Origin: Gammaproteobacteria bacterium
GTDB lineage: Bacteria; Pseudomonadota; Gammaproteobacteria; SZUA-140
Length of the DNA stretch: 10,157 nt
Direction of reading: 5' to 3'
Assembly: GCA_003230195.1 (NCBI GenBank)
Contig: QIHH01000178.1
Span: 1-10,157 of the forward strand
Positions 1 to 6,936 of this stretch are shown one piece after another; the stretch's first letter is position 1, and each line of letters opens with the position of its first letter. The notes under the pieces were generated by a model, which was not told the origin of the DNA, did no database searches, and worked only from the letters and a program-made list of their open reading frames with translations. The translations under genes and the position numbers were made by a program.

Positions 1-234
1 CGAAAATACCTCATTGCCAATCACGATTGGGACGATGCAAAAGAACAGGCTCTGCATGAAGCATGTGCAGCCGACGTTGAGGCTGCCGTTAACAGCTATC
101 TCAATACGCCGCCGGTGCCACCAGAGAGTATGTTCGACTATCTCTATGAAACCCTGCCCGCTGCGCTGCAATCACAACGCGATGAAGTTGAGCGACTAGG
201 AAAACAGAAAAAAGGAGGTGATAATCATGGCTGA
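1..234 (+). CDS. pdhA: 2-oxo acid (pyruvate-type) dehydrogenase E1 alpha subunit, 3' end only
   Basis: This is the C-terminal 77 residues of a thiamine-diphosphate E1 alpha subunit, open at the left edge of the window. E1 alpha pairs with E1 beta to decarboxylate a 2-oxo acid and pass the acyl group to the E2 lipoyl arm in the cytoplasm. The tail has the family's usual late elements: RKYL near the edge, a W-containing helix, then P-P-E-S-M-F-D-Y-L-Y followed by L-P-A-A-L-Q-S-Q-R. The thiamine-binding core lies outside the window, so substrate choice (pyruvate or another 2-oxo acid) cannot be read here. The gene ends at TGA 232-234 and overlaps the E1 beta start by 8 nt. Its last codons (K-K-G-G-D-N) double as the ribosome binding site of the next gene. 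The identity rests on the short tail plus the adjacent E1 beta and E2 genes. Confidence 0.88.
   Translation, partial: RKYLIANHDWDDAKEQALHEACAADVEAAVNSYLNTPPVPPESMFDYLYETLPAALQSQRDEVERLGKQKKGGDNHG
212..222 (+). promoter_or_regulatory. Near-maximal Shine-Dalgarno site for the E1 beta gene
   Basis: AAGGAGGTGAT matches the complement of the usual bacterial 16S rRNA 3' end over 11 consecutive bases. Its core ends 8 nt before ATG 227. It selects ATG 227 over the in-frame GTG at 218, which lies inside the site itself. The site sits within the end of the E1 alpha coding region. Confidence 0.8.
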
Positions 235-1207
235 AATCACCATCCTTGAAGCGGTTAATTTAGCATTAGCGCGTGCACTTGAAGATGATCCCGATGTGGT
301 TGTCTTTGGTGAGGATGTAGGCGTTAACGGTGGTGTCTTTCGTGCCACCGAAGGGCTGCAAAAACAGTACGGTGCAGAACGGGTACTCGACACCCCGCTT
401 GCTGAAACCATGATTGCCGGCATGGCAATCGGCATGGCGGCACAGGGGCTACGCCCGGTGGCCGAGATTCAGTTTATGGGCTTTATCTACCCAACAATAG
501 AACAGATGATTTGCCACGCCACCCGCCTGCGCAATCGCACCCGTGGACGCATCACCTGTCCGATGGTACTGCGCGCACCGTATGGCGGCGGCATTCATGC
601 ACCAGAACATCATTCAGAAAGTACTGAAGCGATCTTTGCCCATATGCCAGGCTTGCGCGTTGTCATCCCCTCTTCCCCACTACGTGCATACGGCCTACTA
701 CTTGCCGCGATTCAAGACCCCGACCCTGTCGTTTTTCTCGAACCCAAACGTATCTACCGCATGATGAAACAAGAAGTGCCGGACGACGGTGAAGCGTTAC
801 CACTCGATGTCTGTTTTCAACTGCATGATGGCTCCGATGTCACGCTCGTCACATGGGGTGCGATGACACATGAAACACTCCAGGCAGCCGAACAACTCGG
901 GGCAGAAGGGATTAGCTGTGAGGTACTCGATGTCGCCACCATCAAGCCGCTTGATATGGAAACCATTCTAAACTCGGTTGCGAAGACCGGCCGCTGTGTG
1001 ATTGTTCACGAAGCGGCGCGCACCTGCGGTGTTGGTGCTGAGATTGCCGCGCAACTGGCAGAACATGGACTACTCAGCCTCTTTGCAGCGGTACAACGGG
1101 TGACGGGTTATGACACCATCATGCCGATGTTTAAACTGGAAAATGACTACATGCCATCAACCGAGCGCATTATCACCGCAGTAAAAAAGACACTGGAGGA
1201 AGCATGA
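227..1207 (+). CDS. pdhB: 2-oxo acid dehydrogenase E1 beta subunit (pyruvate dehydrogenase type)
   Basis: This 326-residue protein has the usual length for an E1 beta chain. With E1 alpha it forms the alpha2beta2 decarboxylase of a 2-oxo acid dehydrogenase complex. Visible family marks are G-E-D-V-G near residue 28, T-P-L-A-E with E60 as the conserved glutamate expected to contact the thiamine aminopyrimidine, and the R-A-P-Y-G-G-G-I-H-A-P-E-H-H-S segment around 116-130. That segment carries the conserved active-site histidine (H129). It is followed by a P-G-L-R-V-V-I-P-S motif and then a C-terminal transketolase-like domain with H-E-A-A-R-T-C-G-V-G-A-E. The start at ATG 227 is fixed by a very strong ribosome binding site. 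The stop overlaps the E2 start as ATGA (1204-1207), which implies translational coupling. The sequence alone does not separate pyruvate from 2-oxobutyrate or branched-chain substrates. Confidence 0.93.
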   Translation: MAEITILEAVNLALARALEDDPDVVVFGEDVGVNGGVFRATEGLQKQYGAERVLDTPLAETMIAGMAIGMAAQGLRPVAEIQFMGFIYPTIEQMICHATRLRNRTRGRITCPMVLRAPYGGGIHAPEHHSESTEAIFAHMPGLRVVIPSSPLRAYGLLLAAIQDPDPVVFLEPKRIYRMMKQEVPDDGEALPLDVCFQLHDGSDVTLVTWGAMTHETLQAAEQLGAEGISCEVLDVATIKPLDMETILNSVAKTGRCVIVHEAARTCGVGAEIAAQLAEHGLLSLFAAVQRVTGYDTIMPMFKLENDYMPSTERIITAVKKTLEEA

Positions 1208-2340
1208 ATATCTTCAAGCTACCCGACCTGGGTGAAGGGCTGCAGGAAGCAGAGATTGTTGAATGGCATATCAAAGAAGGCGATGAGGTTAAAATTGACC
1301 AACCCTTACTATCGGTTGAAACCGCCAAGGCAATTGTCGATATCCCCTCACCACATAACGGTATCATCCATAAACTCTATGTTGATGCGGGTGACATTCC
1401 GCTGGTCGGCGACCCGCTGGTTGAATTTGAATTAGCGGGCAGTGATAACAAACCAGCACCGCAGGACCAGGGCACCGTGGTGGGTGAAATGGAGAGCGGT
1501 AAAGGAGTGATCAAAGAAGCACCCACTGCTGTCAGAGGAACAGGCGGCAAGCGTGGCGGCGGTGGTAATATCAGAGCGACCCCGGCGGTACGCGCACTTG
1601 CATCACGGATGAAAGTGGATCTATCGGTGGTTACACCATCAGGAAAAGCAGGCGTGATTACCGTAGTGGATGTGCAACGCGTGGCGAAAATTTTAGAAGA
1701 TGCAGGGCCGATGGAACCACTGCGTGGTGTACGCCGCGCAATGGCACATATCATGACCCAGGCACATGAAGAGGTGGCAGATGTCACCATCTGTGACGAT
1801 GCAGACATCGACAACTGGCAAGCAGGTAGTGATACCACGTTGCGCCTGATTCGCGCCATTGCCGTTGGCTGTAAAGCAGAACCGTCACTCAACGCCTGGT
1901 ACGATGGCCACGCCGTCGGCCGTCGCCTACGCAGCAACGTAGATCTCGGCATCGCCGTCGATACCAATGAGGGATTGTTTGTACCTGTACTGCGAGACAT
2001 TGCCACACGAACACCCGAAGACCTGCGCGGCGCACTCAACCAGGTTAAAACAGATGTCAAAGCACGCACCATTCCAGCGGAAGAGATGCGTGGCTACACC
2101 TTCACACTCTCTAACTTTGGTGCCTTTGGTGGACGTTACGCAGACCCTATTGTGGTACCGCCAACCGTTGCGATTCTCGGTGCAGGCCGTGTGCGTGACG
2201 AAGTGATCGCCATCGACAGACAAGCCGTAGTACATACCATGTTACCGTTGTCACTCACGGTCGACCATCGCTGTGTCACGGGGGGCGAGGCAGCACGTTT
2301 TCTTGCCGCAGTGATTAAAGAACTTAACAAGCCAGCATAA
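1204..2340 (+). CDS. pdhC: Dihydrolipoyl acyltransferase (E2) with one lipoyl domain
   Basis: This 378-residue protein is the core acyltransferase of the complex. It moves the acyl group from the swinging lipoyl arm to CoA. Domain order: a lipoyl domain at residues 1-77 with K42 in E-T-A-K-A as the lipoylation site; a short linker rich in glycine (about 112-121) rather than alanine/proline; a peripheral subunit-binding domain at about 122-160 beginning R-A-T-P-A-V-R; and the catalytic domain at about 168-378. The active-site histidine is H355 in D-H-R-C-V-T-G-G. The position normally Asp in the HxxxDG motif is Thr359. One lipoyl domain and this length fit the compact E2 found with two-gene E1 systems, unlike the longer E. 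coli AceF. GGAGG at 1195-1199 serves ATG 1204. No E3 gene is visible. Acetyl versus propionyl or branched acyl specificity is undecided. Confidence 0.92.
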   Translation: MNIFKLPDLGEGLQEAEIVEWHIKEGDEVKIDQPLLSVETAKAIVDIPSPHNGIIHKLYVDAGDIPLVGDPLVEFELAGSDNKPAPQDQGTVVGEMESGKGVIKEAPTAVRGTGGKRGGGGNIRATPAVRALASRMKVDLSVVTPSGKAGVITVVDVQRVAKILEDAGPMEPLRGVRRAMAHIMTQAHEEVADVTICDDADIDNWQAGSDTTLRLIRAIAVGCKAEPSLNAWYDGHAVGRRLRSNVDLGIAVDTNEGLFVPVLRDIATRTPEDLRGALNQVKTDVKARTIPAEEMRGYTFTLSNFGAFGGRYADPIVVPPTVAILGAGRVRDEVIAIDRQAVVHTMLPLSLTVDHRCVTGGEAARFLAAVIKELNKPA

Positions 2341-2353
2341 AAAGGCCCACTAG

Positions 2354-3256
2354 ATGAACGCCCCCGCTTCTGCTGGTCAACGCCTACATCGTGCACTCAA
2401 TGCAGAGCAACCGCTACAGATGGTCGGTACCATCAATGCCTATTGTGCAATGCTTGCCGAGCAGGCTGGATTTAAGGCGATCTATCTCTCTGGGGCGGGT
2501 GTTGCCAACGCATCATATGGATTGCCAGACCTTGGCATCACCACCCTTGATAATGTCATTGAAGATGTACGACGCATTACTGCCGCAACTGATCTGCCAC
2601 TACTGGTGGATGCTGATACCGGCTTTGATAACCTTGCTGAAACAGTCGAACGACTGATTGCTGCTGGCGCTGCCGGTATGCATATAGAAGACCAGGTCAG
2701 CAACAAACGTTGTGGCCACCGCCCTGATAAACAACTGGTATCAATGGTAGAGATGATGTCGCGCATTGATGAAGCGATCACCACACGTAATGGAATAGAC
2801 TCCCATTTTGTCATCATGGCGCGCACCGATGCCTTTGCCGCTGAAGGGGTAAGTGAATCACTGCAACGCATGCACCGGTATATCGATGCCGGTGCCGATA
2901 TGCTCTTCCCCGAAGCGCTCACTGAATTATCACAATACCAGTACATCATAGAAGAGACGACTGTTCCAGTGCTGGCTAATATTACCGAGTTTGGCAAAAC
3001 ACCACTCTTTACGGTAGACGAATTAAAATCAATTGATGTTTCAATTGCACTCTATCCACTCAGTGCCTTCCGCATGATGAGCGCAGCAGCATGGCAAGGT
3101 TACAACACCATCCGCAATGACGGTAGCCAACAGACAGTGGTTAACCAAATGCAGACACGCGAAGCACTCTACCAACACCTCGACTATTACCGCCATGAAG
3201 CTGAGTTCGACGCTAAATTCGACAAGGAGCGTGATGATGACAGTGGAAAATCATAA
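2354..3256 (+). CDS. prpB: 2-methylisocitrate lyase
   Basis: This 300-residue protein belongs to the isocitrate lyase/PEP mutase superfamily. It cleaves 2-methylisocitrate to pyruvate and succinate, the last step of the methylcitrate cycle. The magnesium-binding V-D-A-D-T-G-F segment (D86, D88), H-I-E-D-Q (E112, D113) and the lyase signature K-R-C-G-H with catalytic C120 are all present. The length matches PrpB (about 295) rather than true isocitrate lyase (over 400). ATG 2354 lies 13 nt after the E2 stop, with a modest AAAGG at 2341-2345. The 3' end overlaps prpC. It sits directly behind the dehydrogenase genes in the same unit. Other superfamily members, such as oxaloacetate decarboxylase or PEP mutase, are possible on motifs alone, but the prpC and prpD neighbours make PrpB by far the best reading. 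Confidence 0.93.
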   Translation: MNAPASAGQRLHRALNAEQPLQMVGTINAYCAMLAEQAGFKAIYLSGAGVANASYGLPDLGITTLDNVIEDVRRITAATDLPLLVDADTGFDNLAETVERLIAAGAAGMHIEDQVSNKRCGHRPDKQLVSMVEMMSRIDEAITTRNGIDSHFVIMARTDAFAAEGVSESLQRMHRYIDAGADMLFPEALTELSQYQYIIEETTVPVLANITEFGKTPLFTVDELKSIDVSIALYPLSAFRMMSAAAWQGYNTIRNDGSQQTVVNQMQTREALYQHLDYYRHEAEFDAKFDKERDDDSGKS

Positions 3257-4349
3257 AGGACTTGCGGGTATCTCAGCGGGCAAAACGGCTATTTCCAGCG
3301 TCGAAGCGAGTGGCGACGGGCTATTTTACCGTGGTTATAACATTCAGGACCTCGCTACCCACACTAATTTTGAGGCAGTCGCTTATCTGTTAATCTATGG
3401 TGAGCTACCAACGGCCACTCAACTCAGTCACTATTGCGAAAAACTCCAGTCACTGCGCGCGCTGCCAGATGCATTAAAAACACTTCTTGAACTGCTTCCA
3501 GCGGGTGCTAATCCGATGGATGTTTTACGTACTGCATGTTCTGCACTCGGTTGCATCGAAGCAGAAAACAGCACACAACAACAGGCTGATATCGCAGACC
3601 GTCTGATCGCTTCATTTTCATCAATGCTGCTCTACTGGCATCACTTTCATACAGCAGGCAAGCACATAGAAACTCACACGGATGACAGCACTATCGCAGC
3701 ACACTTTCTTCACCTACTACACGGAAAAGCAGCCAATGAGCAACACTGCCGCGCTCTTGATGCCTCACTAATCCTCTACGCAGAACATGAGTTCAACGCA
3801 TCTACTTTCGCCGCACGTGTCACAACGGCCACTCTCTCAGATTTTTATTCGGCTATCACCAGCGCGATTGGCACCCTGCGCGGGCCACTGCATGGCGGCG
3901 CCAATGAGGCGGCGATGGATCTTATCGCTCAATTCAGTAACCCCGATGAGGCAGAGTCTGGCCTGTTACAGATGCTGGCTAACAAGCAGTTGGTTATGGG
4001 TTTTGGCCATCGCGTCTATCAACACGGTGACCCACGCTCTCCAGTCATTAAACAGTGGTCAAAAAAATTGGCTGAAGATGCCAATGATATGGCGTTGTTT
4101 GACATTTCAGAACGCATAGAGCAAGTCATGAAGCGAGAAAAGGGGATGTTTCCCAATCTCGATTTTTACAGTGCCTCAACATACCACCTATGTGGAATCC
4201 CAAAACCATTTTTCACCCCACTGTTTGTGATTGCACGCACCAGCGGCTGGGCAGCGCACATCATTGAGCAGCGCAGTGACAATCGTCTCATCCGCCCCAC
4301 TGCAGAATATATTGGGCCAGCACCACAAGCGTATCCTGGCAATGAGTGA
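3237..4349 (+). CDS. prpC: 2-methylcitrate synthase
   Basis: This 370-residue protein of the citrate synthase family condenses propionyl-CoA with oxaloacetate to 2-methylcitrate. The catalytic triad is visible: H219 in G-P-L-H-G-G-A, H258 in G-F-G-H-R-V-Y and D309 in P-N-L-D-F-Y-S-A. C-terminal R-P-T-A-E-Y-I-G-P is typical of the family. The short length lacks the N-terminal extension of the NADH-regulated type II citrate synthase. Two adjacent ATGs (3234, 3237) follow AAGGAG at 3224-3229. The second gives a 7-nt spacing and was chosen; the first would add one Met. The reading frame is open further upstream, but that stretch overlaps prpB and does not look like this family. The start overlaps prpB by 20 nt and the stop overlaps prpD by 8 nt. 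Citrate synthase activity as a side reaction is possible. Confidence 0.92.
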   Translation: MTVENHKGLAGISAGKTAISSVEASGDGLFYRGYNIQDLATHTNFEAVAYLLIYGELPTATQLSHYCEKLQSLRALPDALKTLLELLPAGANPMDVLRTACSALGCIEAENSTQQQADIADRLIASFSSMLLYWHHFHTAGKHIETHTDDSTIAAHFLHLLHGKAANEQHCRALDASLILYAEHEFNASTFAARVTTATLSDFYSAITSAIGTLRGPLHGGANEAAMDLIAQFSNPDEAESGLLQMLANKQLVMGFGHRVYQHGDPRSPVIKQWSKKLAEDANDMALFDISERIEQVMKREKGMFPNLDFYSASTYHLCGIPKPFFTPLFVIARTSGWAAHIIEQRSDNRLIRPTAEYIGPAPQAYPGNE

Positions 4350-5802
4350 TATCGTAAAACCTGCTGACGACAACCATCAGGGTTCACCTGATGCTTTATT
4401 AATTAGCATCGCCGATTATATTTGTCACTACAACAGCGCTAGTGATGAGGCGATTGAAACCGCCCGTTACGCCCTGTTTGATGCACTTGGCTGCGCTATT
4501 CTCGCGTTACAAACAGAGGAGTGTTGCAAGCGACTCGGGCCGTTTGTTGCCGGTACAGTATTCACCAATGGTGTCCCGGTACCTGGCACCGAATACCAAC
4601 TTGACCCAATAGAAGCCGCCTTCAACATTGGCACACTGGTGCGCTGGCTCGATTACAATGACACCTGGCTCGCCGCTGAATGGGGACATCCGTCTGATAA
4701 CCTGGGCGCGATTCTCGCCTGTGCCGATTATCGCAATCGTCATTTATGCAGTGACTTGCCACCATTAACGATGTGCGATGTGATCGATGCAATGATTCAG
4801 GCATATGAGATTCAAGGAATACTGGCACTCGAAAACAGCTTTAACCGGCTGGGTATTGATCATGTCATTCTGGTTAAAATCGCCTCCACGGCCGTCGCCA
4901 CCCTATTACTGGGCGGTGAGCGGGAGATGATTATCAATGCACTCTCAAATGCGTGGGCCGATGGTGGCACGCTACGCAGTTACCGACATGCACCCAATAC
5001 CGGCTGGCGAAAATCATGGGCGGCTGGCGACGCCACCTCGCGTGCGGTGCGCCATGCACTAATGGCAATCAATGGAGAAATGGGCTACCCCAATACACTC
5101 ACCACACCGCAGTGGGGGTTTCAGGATGCCTGCTTTAATCGTCAACCACTTATCATTGAAAGGCCATTCGGTTGCTATGTAATGAAAAATATCCTCTTCA
5201 AGGTCAGCTACCCAGTTGAGTTTCATGCGCAAACGGCGGTTGAGTGTGCGGTACAACTGCATCAAAAAATTGCATCACAGATTAACCAGATAAAGCAGAT
5301 TGAGCTGTACACCCAAAACGCCGCCATGCGCATCATTAATAAAACCGGCCCACTGCATAATCATGCCGACCGTGACCATTCACTCCAGTACGCCGTGGCA
5401 ATAGCGTTGATTTTTGGCACGCTAGAGAGCCATCACTATGGTGACGAAATCGCTGCTGATCCTCGCATTGATCAACTGCGTAACAAGATGCAGGTATTTG
5501 AAGAGCAACAATTCAGTGCTGACTATCTGAATGCTGAAAAACGCGCCATCGGCAATCGCGTCACCATCCACTTTGAAAACGGTACAACTGAAACTGCCTG
5601 TATCGACTACCCCATTGGCCATCGTCGCCGCCGTAGTGATGCCATGCCGCTGCTCGAACTCAAGTTCCATCACAACCTAGCACAGCACTACCGCGCTGTG
5701 CAGAAAAACAGTCTAACCGCATTGATGCTGGATCAGGCAGCATTACATACCATGCCGGTAGATCAATTTATGGATCTGTGGCGAATCGACCAAGCAACAT
5801 AA
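4342..5802 (+). CDS. prpD: 2-methylcitrate dehydratase (MmgE/PrpD family)
   Basis: This 486-residue protein, close to the E. coli PrpD length (about 483), dehydrates 2-methylcitrate to 2-methyl-cis-aconitate. Family marks are L-D-Y-N-D-T-W (about 103-109) followed by W-G-H-P-S-D-N-L-G-A-I, where D104, H116 and D119 are likely active-site positions, and a K-V-S-Y-P-V-E-F-H-A-Q-T segment in the middle. ATG 4342 sits inside the end of prpC, eight bases before its stop, with no strong ribosome binding site. Translation is therefore probably coupled to prpC. A longer in-frame start exists at 4231, but it reads through prpC in the wrong frame and is rejected. The iron-free PrpD route needs an aconitase (AcnB-like) for rehydration; none is encoded here. 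Confidence 0.92.
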   Translation: MSDIVKPADDNHQGSPDALLISIADYICHYNSASDEAIETARYALFDALGCAILALQTEECCKRLGPFVAGTVFTNGVPVPGTEYQLDPIEAAFNIGTLVRWLDYNDTWLAAEWGHPSDNLGAILACADYRNRHLCSDLPPLTMCDVIDAMIQAYEIQGILALENSFNRLGIDHVILVKIASTAVATLLLGGEREMIINALSNAWADGGTLRSYRHAPNTGWRKSWAAGDATSRAVRHALMAINGEMGYPNTLTTPQWGFQDACFNRQPLIIERPFGCYVMKNILFKVSYPVEFHAQTAVECAVQLHQKIASQINQIKQIELYTQNAAMRIINKTGPLHNHADRDHSLQYAVAIALIFGTLESHHYGDEIAADPRIDQLRNKMQVFEEQQFSADYLNAEKRAIGNRVTIHFENGTTETACIDYPIGHRRRRSDAMPLLELKFHHNLAQHYRAVQKNSLTALMLDQAALHTMPVDQFMDLWRIDQAT

Positions 5803-5823
5803 CCGACAGATAAGGAGCCTACA

Positions 5824-6312
5824 ATGCCTGAACATGAATATTTTCAACATGCGATGCCCGGTGATGTCTGTTTTGGCTGCGGCAGTGGCAATGCGGCTGG
5901 CCTGAAAATCCACAGTTACTGGCAAGGTGATGAAGGAGTATGCCGCTGGCAACCAGAAAAACAGCACGAAGGGTGGGATGGCATCACCTGCGGTGGCATC
6001 ATTGCAACCCTGATCGACTGCCACTGCATGGCCACTGCAATGGCAACGGCTATTCGTAACGAAGGCAGGCCACTGATGTCGCAACCATACTATCGATTTG
6101 CCACCGGCATGTTAAATATCAAATACCTTGCCCCGACGCCAAATAATCAGGAACTCGAATTGCGCGCACAGGTTACGGAAGTCAAAAATGAAAAAAAATA
6201 TACGTTAGCATGTGCGCTCTATTCCGCTAGCATAAAAACAGCCGAGGCGACTGTCGTTGCTTTTCTGGTACAGCGCAGTGACCAGATTAATAGCAGCTCG
6301 GCATTTGAGTAG
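5824..6312 (+). CDS. PaaI-type hotdog-fold thioesterase
   Basis: This 162-residue protein looks like a PaaI/YbgC-class hotdog acyl-CoA thioesterase. It carries the N-terminal C-F-G-C-G-S-G-N-A-A-G-L signature of one PaaI subgroup (residues 16-27). The helix segment H-E-G-W-D-G-I-T-C-G-G-I-I-A-T-L-I-D follows at about 48-65; D65 and the preceding glycine pair match the usual catalytic region. The segment after D65 (C-H-C-M) is cysteine- and histidine-rich, where the family usually has small or acidic residues. AAGGAG at 5812-5817 gives a good start at 5824, 21 nt after prpD. As last gene of the operon it may release CoA from propionyl-CoA or another acyl-CoA when the cycle is overloaded; that role is inferred from position only. 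The substrate is unknown. Confidence 0.8.
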   Translation: MPEHEYFQHAMPGDVCFGCGSGNAAGLKIHSYWQGDEGVCRWQPEKQHEGWDGITCGGIIATLIDCHCMATAMATAIRNEGRPLMSQPYYRFATGMLNIKYLAPTPNNQELELRAQVTEVKNEKKYTLACALYSASIKTAEATVVAFLVQRSDQINSSSAFE

Positions 6313-6352
6313 GTTTTATAATCATGATATAACGTGATTTTATCTGGGTCTG

Positions 6353-6504
6353 TTAAACCTTTTTATCTGCTTCAAACCATCTGTACACAATCCCCGCTAA
6401 TATGGCCCCTACGATTGGAGCAAGCCAGAAAGGCCATAATTGAGTACTGCCCAGTCCCCCTGAAATATAGCGACATCCGTGCTTCTCGCCGGGTTAACGA
6501 ATGA
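6353..6504 (-). pseudogene. aqpZ: Aquaporin Z remnant, 5'-truncated and frameshifted
   Basis: The reverse strand encodes the C-terminal end of an AqpZ-type MIP water channel. Reading leftwards from about 6504, F-V-N-P-A-R-S-T-D-V-A-I-F-Q-G-D-W-A-V contains the second NPA half-helix motif of aquaporins. After about 6447 the match continues in another frame as Q-L-W-P-F-W-L-A-P-I-V-G-A, then the last helix and a basic tail, ending at TAA (6353-6355). The shift is explained by loss of a single base near 6445-6450. Upstream of the NPARS motif the reverse strand has no aquaporin similarity, so over 180 residues including the first NPA motif are missing. It is convergent with the operon's last gene and certainly non-functional. 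Confidence 0.85.
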
Positions 6505-6723
6505 AAACTGATCACACACTACGCACACAGTGCCCTGCCAACAATCAAAAAATTGTTACTATGAAAGCCTACTCCATAATACAGTACAATTGCTCATCTC
6601 TTTTATGAGATAGTTAATAAAACGCAATCAATAAAAAACAGCATATGTTTATCATTATAATGGAAGAAAGGAAATAAAATAGACAATTACTCACTTTGTT
6701 TAAAATTCATTTTTCTCCCTTTT
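6505..6723. other. AT-rich non-coding spacer
   Basis: No convincing gene is seen on either strand. The stretch is markedly richer in A and T than the flanking operon. It holds two small inverted repeats, AACAAT/ATTGTT at 6540-6557 and ATCTC/GAGAT at 6596-6611, neither with a terminator-like T run placed to suit it, and one promoter-like pair listed separately. It separates the aquaporin remnant from the FecR remnant and may be the former upstream region of the latter. Confidence 0.5.
6553..6580 (+). promoter_or_regulatory. Possible sigma-70 promoter
   Basis: TTGTTA at 6553-6558 (4 of 6 to the -35 consensus) and CATAAT at 6575-6580 (5 of 6 to the -10 consensus) are separated by 16 nt. The site points towards the FecR remnant. 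An inverted repeat (6540-6557) overlaps the -35 element and could be an operator. The match is only moderate in an AT-rich stretch, so it may be chance. Confidence 0.3.
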
Positions 6724-6936
6724 TTGCGGCCACAGATAACCCATTCAGATAAAAATCCCCCACGTACACTAACAAGCAGAACACTCTTGCTCTGCTTGCC
6801 TATACTTTTGTGGCTAAACTCGATGACTGCCTCAGCCACTGCTATTTCTCTCAAAGCTGGTGCAACTCTGCTCACAGGCAATGAAATTCGTACCGGCCCC
6901 AACGGCAATGTACTGCTGGAATTTCTCGACAATTAA
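6724..6936 (+). pseudogene. N-terminal remnant of a secreted FecR-domain protein
   Basis: The frame encodes a signal-peptide-like segment: a basic stretch, then the hydrophobic core L-L-L-C-L-P-I-L-L-W-L, ending S-A-T-A. It is followed by S-L-K-A-G-A-T-L-L-T-G-N-E-I-R-T-G-P-N-G-N-V-L, which fits the start of a periplasmic FecR domain (pattern G-x-x-L-x-x-G-D-x-I-x-T-G). It breaks at E-F-L-D-N just before the domain's strand pairs, at TAA 6934-6936. There is no ATG in a usable place: TTG 6724 is the nearest start and has no ribosome binding site, and the internal ATG lies inside the signal segment. About 30 residues of a domain that normally needs about 90-100 remain. The similarity is short, so the family call is moderate. 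Confidence 0.6.

Noticed and set aside
1377..2072. Long reverse-strand open frame inside the E2 gene
   Set aside because: It lies wholly within a well-supported gene, has Ser/Arg/Thr-rich low-complexity composition and no family resemblance. It is a codon-bias shadow.
2482..2997. 171-residue reverse-strand open frame inside prpB
   Set aside because: It is antisense to a gene with full catalytic motifs, and no recognisable domain was seen.
6346..6364. GGT...ACC hairpin followed by TTTTT after the thioesterase gene
   Set aside because: Only three GC-containing pairs close the loop, and the T run is the end of the aquaporin remnant's coding sequence. It is too weak to call as the operon terminator.
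6540..6557. AACAAT/ATTGTT inverted repeat as a terminator or operator
   Set aside because: Six AT-only or near-AT pairs in an AT-rich spacer are likely by chance. It is mentioned only as a possible operator near a weak promoter.
6687..6932. 81-residue reverse-strand open frame opposite the FecR remnant
   Set aside because: It is a mirror of the remnant frame with no recognisable family. The forward frame explains the composition better through its signal peptide and FecR pattern.
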